Assembly (NCBI GenBank): GCA_035444285.1
Contig: DAOMOK010000016.1
Location: 1-64,000, forward strand
Direction: 5' to 3'
DNA from: CAADGU01 sp035444285
Lineage (GTDB): Bacteria; Chloroflexota; Anaerolineae; Promineifilales; Promineifilaceae
Length of the DNA stretch: 64,000 nucleotides
Shown here: positions 8,282 through 17,470 of the stretch, one piece after another
Position numbering within the stretch: position 1 is the first letter of the stretch
Layout: each line of letters opens with the position of its first letter
The notes under the pieces: model-generated
The model's input: the letters and a program-made list of their open reading frames with translations, nothing else
Told to the model about the DNA's origin: nothing
The model's database searches: none
Position numbers and translations under genes: made by a program

Positions 8282-8563
8282 ATGGATAACATGGAATGGA
8301 TTGCTATCGTTTCAATTGCCACAGCCGGACTAACCATTGCCATTGGCTCCTTAGGGCCGGCATTGGGGGAAGGGCGCGCCGTCGCCCAGGCCCTTAGCTC
8401 CATCGCCCAACAGCCGGATGAAGCCAGCACCATCACCCGCACCCTCTTCGTCGGTCTGGCGATGATTGAGTCTACCGCCATTTACTGCTTTGTGGTGGCT
8501 ATCATCCTGCTCTTCATCAACCCCTTTTGGAACTACGCCACCGCCTTATTAATTGGAGGTTAA
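8282..8563 (+). CDS. atpE: N-type F-ATPase subunit c with Na+-binding signature
   Basis: 93 residues, two-helix hairpin forming the rotor ring. Glu30 in PALGEGRA of helix 1 and Glu63-Ser64-Thr65 plus Tyr68 in MIESTAIY of helix 2 reproduce the known Na+ ligand set of the Ilyobacter c-ring (Gln/Glu, Glu, Ser, Tyr), with the double Glu typical of N-ATPases. The enzyme is therefore predicted to be Na+-coupled. AGGAG lies 6 nt before the ATG. Confidence 0.95.
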   Translation: MDNMEWIAIVSIATAGLTIAIGSLGPALGEGRAVAQALSSIAQQPDEASTITRTLFVGLAMIESTAIYCFVVAIILLFINPFWNYATALLIGG

Positions 8564-8565
8564 CG

Positions 8566-9360
8566 GTGCTAATTGATTGGTATACCGTTATTGCCCAAAT
8601 CATCAACTTCTTGATACTGGTGCTGCTGCTGCGCCGCTTTCTCTACCGGCCTATTATGAATGCCATGGCTGAACGGGAACGCAAAATTGCCAACCGGCTG
8701 GCCGAAGCAGAAGCGCAACGGCTGGCTGCGGCCGAGGAAATTGAAACCTACCAGCAGAAAAACGCCGCTTTTAGTCAGGAGCGGGAGAATCTGATGCGCG
8801 AAGCTCAGGCAGAAGTGGCGGCTCAGCAACAGGCATGGCTGGCACAGGCGCGCACCGAGGTTAATATGACCCGCACACACTGGCAAAAAGCCCTGGCCGA
8901 AGAAAAAGAATCGTTTTTGCAGGCGGTGCGGCAGCAGACCGGGCAGCAAACATACCAGGCTATCCGCCGCGCCCTGACCGACCTGGCAGACGTGGAACTG
9001 GAAGCGCGCATGGTTCAGATGTTTCTGGCAAGATTGGCGTCCCTGCCTGAAACGGATGTCCAGTCTATCCGGGAAGCACTGCAAGCAGAGCAGACCATTC
9101 TGACGCTTAGCAGCAGCTTTGAGATTGACAACGAGCAGCGCCAGCTGCTGCGCCAGGCCATCTTCCGCTTGTTTGGCATAGGCCAGCCTATGCAGATACA
9201 GACAAACCCAGATGTAATCTGTGGTCTGGAACTGGCAGCGCCAGGATATAAGGTGGCCTGGAGCGTGGCCAGCTATTTAGACAAATTGGAAGAGACGTTG
9301 ATGGCGGCGCTGGCAAACATACCGGCAGACACGGCCGTTGAGGAACAACCTCATGGCTGA
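8566..9360 (+). CDS. atpF: N-type F-ATPase subunit b with delta-like C-terminal part
   Basis: 264 residues, longer than a classic b subunit (about 160). One membrane helix (VIAQIINFLILVLLLRRFLY) is followed by a long charged coiled coil with QAEVAAQQQAWLAQAR-type heptads. A C-terminal region (DVICGLELAAPGYKVAWS) resembles the end of subunit delta. N-ATPase operons lack a separate delta gene, and the extended b is thought to replace it. The GTG start at 8566 has GGAGG 6 nt upstream. The gene overlaps atpA by 8 bp. Confidence 0.88.
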   Translation: MLIDWYTVIAQIINFLILVLLLRRFLYRPIMNAMAERERKIANRLAEAEAQRLAAAEEIETYQQKNAAFSQERENLMREAQAEVAAQQQAWLAQARTEVNMTRTHWQKALAEEKESFLQAVRQQTGQQTYQAIRRALTDLADVELEARMVQMFLARLASLPETDVQSIREALQAEQTILTLSSSFEIDNEQRQLLRQAIFRLFGIGQPMQIQTNPDVICGLELAAPGYKVAWSVASYLDKLEETLMAALANIPADTAVEEQPHG

Positions 9361-10888
9361 TGGCCTGCTGCGTCCACTGCTAGACCAGACTTTTACCGCC
9401 TTTGCCCAGGCACAGGAGCAGGCGCGTCCCCGGTTGCATGTGCGGGGCGTGGGACACATCAGCTATGTGGGGTACGGTATTGCCCGTGTACATGGTCTGT
9501 ACGAGGTACAGTCCGAAGAATTGATCCGCTTTCCCGGCGGGTTGATGGGCATGGCTTTTAATCTGGATGAGGCAGAGGTGGGCGTCATTTTATTGGGCGA
9601 TAGCCAGCACTTGTCCGCCGGGGATGAGGTGCGGCAAATGCATCGTGTGCTGGATGTGCCGGTAGGTGAAGGGATGTTGGGGCGTGTAGTGGATCCAACG
9701 GGACGGCCGTTAGACGGCCGTGGCCCCCTACCCGCCTTTGAACGCTGGCCTGTAGAGCGACCGGTAACACCCATTATGGACCGCGCCCCGGTGACGGTAC
9801 CGCTGCAAACGGGTCTGAAAGCCATTGATGCGCTCATCCCGGTGGGGCGTGGCCAGCGGGAACTCATTTTGGGGGACAGGCAGACAGGGAAAACGGCCGT
9901 TGCCCTGGACACCATCCTGAATCAGATAGACAAAAACGTCATCTGCGTCTACTGCGCTATTGGTCAGCGCAGTTCAGCGGTAGCCAACGTGATTGCCGAC
10001 TTGCGCGAACGCGGCGCGCTGGCATACACCACCGTCGTCGTTGCCGCCGGCGAAGACCCGCCCGGTCTGGAATTCATCGCTCCCTACGCCGCCACCACCA
10101 TCGCCGAATACTTCATGGAGCAAGGGCGAGATGTGCTCATTGTGTATGATGACCTGACACGCCATGCCTGGGCATACCGTGAACTCTCCCTGCTGCTGCG
10201 CCGACCGCCCGGCCGTGAAGCGTTTCCCGGTGACATCTTTTATCTACACGCCCGCCTGCTGGAACGTTCCACCCGACTGCGCCCAGAGCGGGGTGGCGGC
10301 TCGTTAACGGCGCTGCCCATTGTGGAAACAGAGGCACAAAATGTGTCCGCCTACATCCCCACCAACATCATCTCCATCACCGACGGTCAGATTTATCTCT
10401 CGCCTGACCTTTACCAGAAGGGCATCTTACCCGCCGTGGACGTGGGACGTTCTGTTTCTCGCGTGGGTGGCAAGACCCAGCTTCCGGCATATCGCGCGGT
10501 CGCCGGGGATTTGCGCCTGGCTTACAGCCAGTTTGAGGAGTTAGAGAATTTTGCCCGCTTTGGCACGCGCCTGGATGAGGCAACACAGCAGGTCATTGAG
10601 CGTGGCCGCCGCGTGCGCCAGGTATTGAAACAGCCGCAGTACGAGCCACTGCCGGTGGCAGAACAAATCGCCGTCCTGCTGGCTGTGACTACCGGTTTGT
10701 TTGATGACTTACCGGTAGATGAGATTGACCCAATCAGCCAGGTAATTCGGGAGGAGGTAATAGGCGAGGAAACGGCCGTGTGCCGTCGCATTGAACAAGG
10801 CGAAAAACTCAGTGACGCCGACCGTGAAGCGCTGATACAACGGATCAAGACTATAATCCATGCGTATGCCGCTGAAAATCACGGTTAG
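9353..10888 (+). CDS. atpA: N-type F-ATPase subunit alpha
   Basis: 511 residues; non-catalytic nucleotide-binding subunit of the F1 head. The P-loop GDRQTGKT is at residues 174-181, followed by the alpha-type signature region (PVDVGRSVSRVGGKTQ reads here as PAVDVGRSVSRVGGKTQ). The start ATG at 9353 overlaps the end of atpF, with GAGGAA upstream. In N-ATPase operons atpG normally follows at once; here a glutamine-synthetase-like gene is in between. Confidence 0.95.
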   Translation: MADGLLRPLLDQTFTAFAQAQEQARPRLHVRGVGHISYVGYGIARVHGLYEVQSEELIRFPGGLMGMAFNLDEAEVGVILLGDSQHLSAGDEVRQMHRVLDVPVGEGMLGRVVDPTGRPLDGRGPLPAFERWPVERPVTPIMDRAPVTVPLQTGLKAIDALIPVGRGQRELILGDRQTGKTAVALDTILNQIDKNVICVYCAIGQRSSAVANVIADLRERGALAYTTVVVAAGEDPPGLEFIAPYAATTIAEYFMEQGRDVLIVYDDLTRHAWAYRELSLLLRRPPGREAFPGDIFYLHARLLERSTRLRPERGGGSLTALPIVETEAQNVSAYIPTNIISITDGQIYLSPDLYQKGILPAVDVGRSVSRVGGKTQLPAYRAVAGDLRLAYSQFEELENFARFGTRLDEATQQVIERGRRVRQVLKQPQYEPLPVAEQIAVLLAVTTGLFDDLPVDEIDPISQVIREEVIGEETAVCRRIEQGEKLSDADREALIQRIKTIIHAYAAENHG

Positions 10889-10896
10889 GATTATCT

Positions 10897-10938
10897 GGTG
10901 GCAGGTGACAGGTGGGAGATCGCTGGCAACCTGCCACC
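10897..10938 (+). repeat. Hairpin between atpA and the glutamine-synthetase-like gene
   Basis: GGTGGCAGGT and ACCTGCCACC form a 10-bp stem around a 22-nt loop that repeats related GGTGAC/GGTGGG units. It lies in the short gap after atpA and before the AAAGGAG of the next gene. Confidence 0.65.
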
Positions 10939-10968
10939 TGCTACACCCAGTTCCCAAAGGAGTTACCC

Positions 10969-12513
10969 ATGCCCCCTTCCCCCTACGCCCTGATGAACCC
11001 GCTCACCCAACTGCTGGACAAACCACGCTATGACTTCACCCGTGAAGACCTGATCCGCGTAATTGAGCAAAAACAGTTGGAACGCATCACTTTCCACTAC
11101 ACGGCCCTGGATGGCAAACTGAAAGAGCTAAAAATCCCCATTACCCACCGCACCCAGGCGGAACGCATCCTGGCTGACGGAGAACGGGTAGATGGCTCTT
11201 CGCTTTTTCGGGGTCTGGTGGATGTCTCCGTTTCTGACCTGTACGTGGTACCCGTTTACCAGACTGGTTTTCTGAACCCGTTTGACCCTGGCAGCCTGGA
11301 TTTCATTTGCCGTTACTTGACTCACGAAGGCAAACTGGCCCCTTATACGTTGGACAATATTTTGCTGAAAGCCTACGGCCGTTTCCAGCAACAAACAGGG
11401 CTAGACCTGCACGCCATGGGCGAATTGGAATTTTTCCTACTCAGCAATCCAACGCACAACATTTATGCCACGGCCAAACAGCGTGGCTACCACACCGCTT
11501 CCCCCTTCAACAAAACGGGCGACATTATCAACGAGATGGTCAGGCATATCACCCAAATCACCGGCGCCGTGAAGTATGCCCACAGCGAAGTGGGCAATCT
11601 GCACGAGGTGCGCAGCAACCTGGAAGAGATCGCCGGAAAACGGGCCGATCAGTTAGAAATTGAGTTTTTACCCACTCCTTTGGACGAGGCAGGCGACAAC
11701 CTGGTGCTGGCGCGCTGGCTCATCCGCAATGTGGCTTACCAGCATGGCTGCGTGGCTACCTTCACGCCGAAGCTCGAGGAGGGCATTGCCGGTAATGGGC
11801 TGCATATACACATGGAACTGCGGCAGGACGGCCGTAACATCATGCGCAGCAAAAGCGGCGAACTCTCTGCCGAAGCACGGCAGATGATTGGCGGTCTCAG
11901 CCGGTATGCCGGTACCCTTACCGCCTTCGGCAATACTATCTCCTCTGCCTACCTGCGCCTGGTGCCCAACCAGGAAGCGCCCACCCGCGTTTGTTGGAGC
12001 GAATCCAACCGCAGCGCCATGATCCGTGTGCCGTTGGGCTGGGCCAATACCGGCAATCTGGCGCGGCAGTTGAACCCACAACAGCATACTGACTTTGTAG
12101 AGGAAGTAGGGCGGCAAACAGTGGAACTGCGCAGCCCGGATGGCAGCGCCATCATCCACCTGCTACTGGCAGGTATTGCCATGTCCGCCACCTGGGGGCT
12201 GACGCATCCGGCGGAAGCGCAGCAGTTAGCCGATGATTTGCACGTCATCGGTAACATTTTCCGCGACACGGCCGTGTTGAACCGCCTGGAATCGCTGCCC
12301 TCAAGCTGCGTGGCATCGGCAGCCGTCTTGCGGCAGCAGCGCGACCTGTATGAGGTGGATGGCGTTTTTCCACCCAGCATGATTGATTACGTGGCGCACC
12401 TGTTGGAAGAGGAGGATGACGCGGAGATGAACCACCTCCTGGCCGATCTGCCCGCCGACGACCGCCTGCACCGGACGCGGGCGATTATGCATAAGGATTT
12501 ACACCGGCACTGA
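10969..12513 (+). CDS. Glutamine synthetase family protein
   Basis: 514 residues. The N-terminal beta-grasp segment (FHYTALDGKLKELKIPI, GERVDGSSLFRG) and catalytic domain with GELEFFLL, GNGLHIHME and an Arg-containing VCWSESNRSAMIRVPLG match the GlnA family. It could be a true glutamine synthetase or a related gamma-glutamyl-amide ligase; the motifs do not decide. The start at 10969 is chosen for AAAGGAG 6-7 nt upstream. It separates atpA from atpG, with a hairpin on one side and a short GATCCGTAATCGGAG repeat remnant on the other, which suggests insertion into the operon. Confidence 0.85.
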   Translation: MPPSPYALMNPLTQLLDKPRYDFTREDLIRVIEQKQLERITFHYTALDGKLKELKIPITHRTQAERILADGERVDGSSLFRGLVDVSVSDLYVVPVYQTGFLNPFDPGSLDFICRYLTHEGKLAPYTLDNILLKAYGRFQQQTGLDLHAMGELEFFLLSNPTHNIYATAKQRGYHTASPFNKTGDIINEMVRHITQITGAVKYAHSEVGNLHEVRSNLEEIAGKRADQLEIEFLPTPLDEAGDNLVLARWLIRNVAYQHGCVATFTPKLEEGIAGNGLHIHMELRQDGRNIMRSKSGELSAEARQMIGGLSRYAGTLTAFGNTISSAYLRLVPNQEAPTRVCWSESNRSAMIRVPLGWANTGNLARQLNPQQHTDFVEEVGRQTVELRSPDGSAIIHLLLAGIAMSATWGLTHPAEAQQLADDLHVIGNIFRDTAVLNRLESLPSSCVASAAVLRQQRDLYEVDGVFPPSMIDYVAHLLEEEDDAEMNHLLADLPADDRLHRTRAIMHKDLHRH

Positions 12514-12553
12514 GGCGTGATGCCTGATCCGTAATCGGAGTATCGAACACGTA

Positions 12554-13468
12554 GTGGAAAGCATTGAGGACATTCGGCGGCGCATAAAAAATGCCAGCGA
12601 CTTATATGCTATTGTGCGCACCATGCGCGCGTTGGCGCTCACCAGCATCCGCCAATATGAGCGGGCGGTGGAATCTCTCGGCGATTATTACCGGACGACG
12701 GAATTGGGGCTGCATGTGGTGCTGACAACGGCCGTGCGCGAGGGCTACGCGCTGCCCCCTGCCCCACGCAAACCACTGGCCGAACGGGGTACCGGCATCA
12801 TCGTTTTTGGTTCTGACCAGAGCATGTGCGGTCAATTCAACGAACAAATTGCCAGCTATACGGCCGAAAGGTTAGCTCACCTGGGCATTCCGCCCCACAA
12901 TTTGCACGTCATTGCCATTGGTTCGCGTGTGGCGCCGTTGCTGGCTGAACATGGCCTGCCTGCCGACGAGCTGCTCAGCTTGCCCGGCAGCGTAGCCGCC
13001 ATTACCCCCATCGTGCAAGAACTGCTGCTAGAAAGCGACCAATGGCAGAATCCAACCACCCAACCTATCATCGAGCAAATCTATCTGTTTTATAACCGGC
13101 TGCAATCCACCGTCGCCTACCGACCACGTATGCAGCGGCTGCTGCCTATCAACCTGAGACAGCTACGCCACCTGGAACAGCAGCGTTGGCCTTCGCCAGT
13201 GCTGCCCACCTTTAGCATGGATTGGCAGCCGCTCTTTTCGGCGCTGCTGCGTGAACACCTCTTCGTCTCCCTTTTCCGTGCTTTTGCCGAGTCATTGGCC
13301 AGTGAAAACGCAGCCCGCCTGGTCTCGATGCAGGCCGCTGAGCGCAACATTGAGGAGCGGCTAGACGAACTGCACCGGCTGTACCATCACCAGCGCCAAG
13401 ACGCCATCACCAGCGAATTGATGGACATTATTTCTGGCTTTGAACTGCTTAGCCAGCCGCCATCATAA
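12554..13468 (+). CDS. atpG: N-type F-ATPase subunit gamma
   Basis: 304 residues; central rotor shaft. The N-terminal helix (IEDIRRRIKNASDLYAIVRTMRALALTSIRQYERA) and the C-terminal helix ending ITSELMDIISGFELL fit the gamma coiled coil; the middle has the Rossmann-like GIIVFGSDQSMCGQFNE, the usual GSDxGxCG-type motif. The start is GTG at 12554 with a poor ribosome site. Its placement after the glutamine-synthetase-like gene is unusual. Confidence 0.88.
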   Translation: MESIEDIRRRIKNASDLYAIVRTMRALALTSIRQYERAVESLGDYYRTTELGLHVVLTTAVREGYALPPAPRKPLAERGTGIIVFGSDQSMCGQFNEQIASYTAERLAHLGIPPHNLHVIAIGSRVAPLLAEHGLPADELLSLPGSVAAITPIVQELLLESDQWQNPTTQPIIEQIYLFYNRLQSTVAYRPRMQRLLPINLRQLRHLEQQRWPSPVLPTFSMDWQPLFSALLREHLFVSLFRAFAESLASENAARLVSMQAAERNIEERLDELHRLYHHQRQDAITSELMDIISGFELLSQPPS

Positions 13469-13494
13469 AACAATGCCTGGTTCATTGGAGGTTT

Positions 13495-13540
13495 GGAGAT
13501 TAGGAGATTGGGAGATTCAATCTCCTAATCCTCTAATCTC
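13495..13540. terminator. Bidirectional hairpin of octamer repeats between atpG and ligA
   Basis: GGAGATTA, GGAGATTG and GGAGATTC are followed by AATCTCCT, AATCCTCT and AATCTCTC. The forward and inverted octamers pair into a long stem between two convergent genes, a suitable place for a shared transcript end. Confidence 0.75.
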
Positions 13541-15571
13541 TCAATACCCCATCATCTGACGCAGTTCCTCTTCACTGATCACCGGTACGCCCAGTTGTTC
13601 GGACTTGGATAGCTTGCTGCCGGCATTTTCGCCGGCAAGCAGGTAGCTGGTGTTTTTACTGACGGAGCCGGTCACTTTGCCGCCGTGCGCTTCAATGAAC
13701 GCTTTGGCTTCATCACGGCTCATGGTGGGCAGTGTGCCGGTGATGACGAAGGTGAGACCGGTGAGAGGTTGGGGGGTAGTGGGGGACACGGCCGTTCGCT
13801 TACTGGCAAATGGCAGTCCTGCCGCCCGAAACTTTTCCAGCAGTAACCGGTTACGCTCATCGGCAAACCAATCCACCACGCTGGCGGCAATTTGCGGCCC
13901 TATCCCTTCAATCGTCTCTAGCTGCTCCCGCGTTGCCGCTGCCAGCCCGTCCAGGCTGCCAAACGCATCCAGCAGCAGCCCGGCGACCACGCTGCCCACA
14001 AACCGGATGCCCAATGCCGTCAGGAATCGTTCGGCCGATTGGTTCTGGCTGGCCTCAATGCCGCTGAGCAAATTGTCCACCTTCTTTTCCTGAAACCCTT
14101 CCAGCGCCAGCAATTTATCCCGATCCAGGTAGTACAGGTCGGCAATGTCGTGAATGAAACCCTGCTCAATGAGCAGCGCCCCCGTTTTGCCGCCAAATGT
14201 GCCAATGTCCATCGCTCCCCGGCTGACAAAGTATTCCACACGGCGCACCAACTGTTCCGGGCAGGCCGGATTGTCGCAGTAAATCGCCACCTCGCCCTCG
14301 ATGCGTTTCACCGGCTCGGCGCAAAACGGGCAGACGGTGGGCGGCATAATCACCCGCTCTATGCCATCGCGGCGCTCAATGACCGGGCCTATGACGTAGG
14401 GGATGACATCGCCGGCCCGTTTCACCAGCACGGTGTCGCCGATGCGGATGTCTTTGCGGGCGATTTCGTCGTAGTTGTGCAGGGTGGCGTTGCGCACCAC
14501 CACGCCGCCAATTTCCACTGGTTCCAGGACGGCGTTGGGGGCCAGGACGCCAGTGCGCCCCACATTGACCTGCACGTCCAGCAGTCGGGTGGTTTTCTCC
14601 TGGGCGGGGAATTTCATGGCAATAGCGCCACGCGGGTCTTTGCCCACAAAGCCGAGGCTGTCGGCCAACGGGCGGTTATTGATTTTGACGACGATGCCGT
14701 CTACTTCGTAGTTGATCTGGTTGCGGCGGCCGATCCAGGCTTCATAGGCGGCGGCTACGGCCGTTAAATCCGGGCACTGCTGGTTATCATGGGAAACGGG
14801 AAAACCCAGGCGGCGCAGATAGTCCAGCCGTTCCCATTGGGTGTCAGGCACGGCCGTACCCTCCCAGGCGACCAGGTCATAACAGTAAATGGTGAGGGGG
14901 CGCACGGCCGTGATCTTGGGGTCTAGCTGCCGCAGCGAACCGGAAGCGGCGTTGCGCGGATTCATGTACAGTGGCTCACCCGCCGCCAGCCGCGCCGCGT
15001 TAAACGCCTCAAACTTGTCCAGTGGGAAAAACACCTCGCCGCGCACCACCAGATACGGTGGGACAACCAACTGGCTATCTGGCGCCACGGGAATCTTTTG
15101 CGGAATGGCCTTGAGGGTGCGTAAATTTTGGGTGACATCCTCGCCAATTTCGCCATTGCCACGGGTTGCGCCCTGGGTGAAACGGCCGTCAACATACGTC
15201 AGCACCACCGTCAATCCATCCAGCTTCGGCTCGGCCACAAAATCCAGCGCCATCGCCGGGTCGGGCAGGTGACGCTCAATGCGCTGCCGCCAGGCAAACA
15301 AATCTTCCACGCTAAAGGCATTTGCCAGGCTGAGAATGGGCGCGGGATGGGCCACTTTGGCAAAGGCATCCAGCGGTTCAGCCCCGGCGCGCTGCGTAGG
15401 GGAATCCGGCGTCAGCCATTCCGGGTGGGCCGCTTCCAACGCCAGCAGTTCGTGATACAGGGCGTCGTACTCGGCGTCGCTGATCACCGGCGCATCCAGC
15501 ACATGGTAACGGTAAAGGTGGTAATTGATTTCATCCCGCAAAAAAGCGATTCGTTCAGCATCATTCATCAT
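13541..15571 (-). CDS. ligA: NAD+-dependent DNA ligase
   Basis: 676 residues; seals nicks in DNA during replication and repair using NAD+. The adenylation lysine is Lys116 in the motif AEPKLDGL. A Ia domain (YHLYRYHVLDAPVISDAEYDALY) precedes it. The OB fold is followed by a four-Cys zinc finger (CPFCAEP and CDNPACPE), the helix-hairpin-helix region (LETIEGIGPQIAASV) and a C-terminal BRCT domain (LTFVITGTLPTMSRDEAKAFIE). Full family length. The upstream AAAGGTGA supports the start; the second ATG at 15568 is an alternative. Confidence 0.97.
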   Translation of the reverse strand: MMNDAERIAFLRDEINYHLYRYHVLDAPVISDAEYDALYHELLALEAAHPEWLTPDSPTQRAGAEPLDAFAKVAHPAPILSLANAFSVEDLFAWRQRIERHLPDPAMALDFVAEPKLDGLTVVLTYVDGRFTQGATRGNGEIGEDVTQNLRTLKAIPQKIPVAPDSQLVVPPYLVVRGEVFFPLDKFEAFNAARLAAGEPLYMNPRNAASGSLRQLDPKITAVRPLTIYCYDLVAWEGTAVPDTQWERLDYLRRLGFPVSHDNQQCPDLTAVAAAYEAWIGRRNQINYEVDGIVVKINNRPLADSLGFVGKDPRGAIAMKFPAQEKTTRLLDVQVNVGRTGVLAPNAVLEPVEIGGVVVRNATLHNYDEIARKDIRIGDTVLVKRAGDVIPYVIGPVIERRDGIERVIMPPTVCPFCAEPVKRIEGEVAIYCDNPACPEQLVRRVEYFVSRGAMDIGTFGGKTGALLIEQGFIHDIADLYYLDRDKLLALEGFQEKKVDNLLSGIEASQNQSAERFLTALGIRFVGSVVAGLLLDAFGSLDGLAAATREQLETIEGIGPQIAASVVDWFADERNRLLLEKFRAAGLPFASKRTAVSPTTPQPLTGLTFVITGTLPTMSRDEAKAFIEAHGGKVTGSVSKNTSYLLAGENAGSKLSKSEQLGVPVISEEELRQMMGY

Positions 15572-15722
15572 CGTTCACCTTTCTAATTGAGAGACCGGGT
15601 TTCTGAGAAAGACCCGGTTTCTGGCAGTGTGAATATCATACCCTGCTTCCGGTAAATGGGTAGAGAAGATTGGTCTTTAACGTTGACCAGGTAAACAAAA
15701 CGTCGTTACAATCGCCGGGCAT

Positions 15723-15755
15723 AGACCCCAAGGGTTTTTGAAACTCTTGGGGTCT
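15723..15755. repeat. Hairpin element of the GACCC-AAGGGTTT family
   Basis: AGACCCCAAGGGTTT, loop TTG, then AAACTCTTGGGGTCT, pairing with one mismatch. Related copies lie at 48422-48454 and 51561-51599. Here it is upstream of a plus-strand gene and of divergent ligA, so it is a dispersed repeat rather than a simple terminator. A weaker hairpin of ACCGGGT/ACCCGGT lies near 15592-15618. Confidence 0.75.
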
Positions 15756-15780
15756 GAAGTGAAGCAACAAGGCAGGATAG

Positions 15781-16479
15781 ATGATGGACATTGTTGATTT
15801 GAGTCAAGAGATATTTTCCGGGATGCCGGTCTTTCCCGGCCTGCCGGAGGTGACGATTACCATGCACGTCTCGCACGAAGAATGGGAGGGCATTACCGGT
15901 AGTGAGGTAGTCTCCCCGGCTGTGAACCGGCTGGAACTGGGCGAACACACCGGCACGCATGTGGACGCGCTGAATCACATGGCACGGCCGTACCGTGACC
16001 ATTCCATCGAAACCATGCCGCTCACCATGTTCTACACCGAAGGCATCTGCCTCGACCTGTCGCACAAGGGGCCGCGGGAATTGATTGAGGTGGCTGATTT
16101 GGAACTGGCGTTGGTCACGGCCGTGCAGGAAATCAAACGAGGTGACACCGTTCTGTTGTACACTGACCATTATCGCCGCGCCTTTGGCACGGCCGTTTGG
16201 CCGCATGGCCCCGGCATCAGCAGCAATAGCGCCCGCTGGCTGGGACAGCAGGGGATCGCTGCCTTTGGCGTGGAGACAATGGCCCCTGGCGTGCGCGGCG
16301 TGTCTAACCGGGAAGTGCATCACATTTGTGGCCAGATGGGTTTTACCCATTACGAGAACCTGATCAATTTGCACCAGCTTATTGGCCGCGGGCGTTTTCG
16401 ATTTATCGGCCTGCCGCTGAAGATACGCGGCGGCACCGGCTCCCCGGTGCGGGCGGTGGCGGTGTTTGATGAGGGGTAA
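15781..16479 (+). CDS. Cyclase-family metal hydrolase (kynurenine formamidase-like)
   Basis: 232 residues. The metal-binding motif HTGTHVDALNH matches the HxGTHxDxxxH signature of the cyclase family (PF04199), whose members include arylformamidase KynB and other amidohydrolases. Other family features are the LSQEIFSGMPVFPG start and the C-terminal IGLPLKIRGGTGSPVRAVA. No tryptophan catabolism genes are nearby, so the substrate is open. The start may be the second ATG at 15784. Confidence 0.85.
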   Translation: MMDIVDLSQEIFSGMPVFPGLPEVTITMHVSHEEWEGITGSEVVSPAVNRLELGEHTGTHVDALNHMARPYRDHSIETMPLTMFYTEGICLDLSHKGPRELIEVADLELALVTAVQEIKRGDTVLLYTDHYRRAFGTAVWPHGPGISSNSARWLGQQGIAAFGVETMAPGVRGVSNREVHHICGQMGFTHYENLINLHQLIGRGRFRFIGLPLKIRGGTGSPVRAVAVFDEG

Positions 16480-16551
16480 AAAGAAATGAGGGTCTTCAGG
16501 AATGAATAAGTGTACTGAAAAATCAGCGAAGAACGCAAAGGAGATAGACAT

Positions 16552-17301
16552 ATGCTACGACCCAAGTCCCTGGATCATATCGCACTGAAGGTAACAGATA
16601 TGGACAAAACCTTGCACTTTTACCATCAGTTGCTTGGGCTGGAATTGATGCGCACATACGGCCCCAATACGGAAGGTGTCCGCACGGCCGTTGGTCTTGT
16701 TAGTCTTTTGCTGGTTATCTACATGATTCGCCATGATTGGCATATAAAAAACAAGAGAATAGGGTGGGTGATCAAATTGCTCTTTTTGGGAATACTTCTT
16801 GGGCTACTTTTAGGCTGGGCGGCGATTGGGTTTGTCATTGGTTTGGCAGCAGGGGCCGTGATAGGCCTGATGGCCGGCGTCCATATCGGCCTGGTAACTG
16901 GTCAGGCGCTTACAGCCTATAGACGAAGGGTGGGAAAGTCTGCCTCGCCGGTCGGCATAGTGACTCGTTTGGCGATAGGCGGTGTGGTTGGGGCGACCAC
17001 AGGTGCGGTGATTGGCCTCGTGGTTGGCTCCGTGATGGGGGGAGCAACTAACTTTGGGGGTAGTATAGCCGGTGGGATAGTCGGGGCGATAATTGGCGCG
17101 GTAATTGGTAGGGGAGTTAGTGATACACACGATAGGGTGATAAGCACAGAGAGTAATTCGTTAGAGGGCGGCGGGATTGGTATGCCAACCGGCGCGGCGA
17201 TTGGCGCGATGGTGGGTACGGCGATTGGTATCAGAATGGTGGGAAGCAGTGGACTTATTGGTATGATGCTCACATGGTTGCAACAATCTCTGCAAGCGTA
17301 A
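16552..17301 (+). CDS. Chimeric protein: truncated VOC module fused to glycine-rich membrane protein
   Basis: 249 residues in one frame. Residues 1-44 (LDHIALKVTDMDKTLHFYHQLLGLELM) are the first half of a glyoxalase/VOC module. At Arg-Thr-Ala-Val, encoded by an ACGGCCGT copy at 16684, the sequence changes to a membrane protein with several Gly/Ala-rich helices of the glycine-zipper type (GLAAGAVIGLMAGVHIGLVTG and similar). The VOC part cannot fold or bind metal alone. The fusion is probably a recombination product, and whether it is expressed as one protein is unknown. GGAGATAGACAT precedes the ATG. Confidence 0.7.
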   Translation: MLRPKSLDHIALKVTDMDKTLHFYHQLLGLELMRTYGPNTEGVRTAVGLVSLLLVIYMIRHDWHIKNKRIGWVIKLLFLGILLGLLLGWAAIGFVIGLAAGAVIGLMAGVHIGLVTGQALTAYRRRVGKSASPVGIVTRLAIGGVVGATTGAVIGLVVGSVMGGATNFGGSIAGGIVGAIIGAVIGRGVSDTHDRVISTESNSLEGGGIGMPTGAAIGAMVGTAIGIRMVGSSGLIGMMLTWLQQSLQA

Positions 17302-17470
17302 ATCGGCCCTGCGCCGGTCAATTCACCTGATTCCACACAAAGCATACCCTCGGGCACAACACGTACTTCCCCCCTCTCTCCACCACCAGTCAAAGGAGCT
17401 GTTTTTGTTTGACGGCCGTACCCCCTTCCACTACACTGGCGGCAACAAACAGAATCAGGAGGTATTGGGC

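Noticed and set aside
15592..15618. Repeat of GACCGGGTTTCT as a terminator for ligA
   Set aside because: It lies upstream of ligA, not behind it, and only 7 bp pair.
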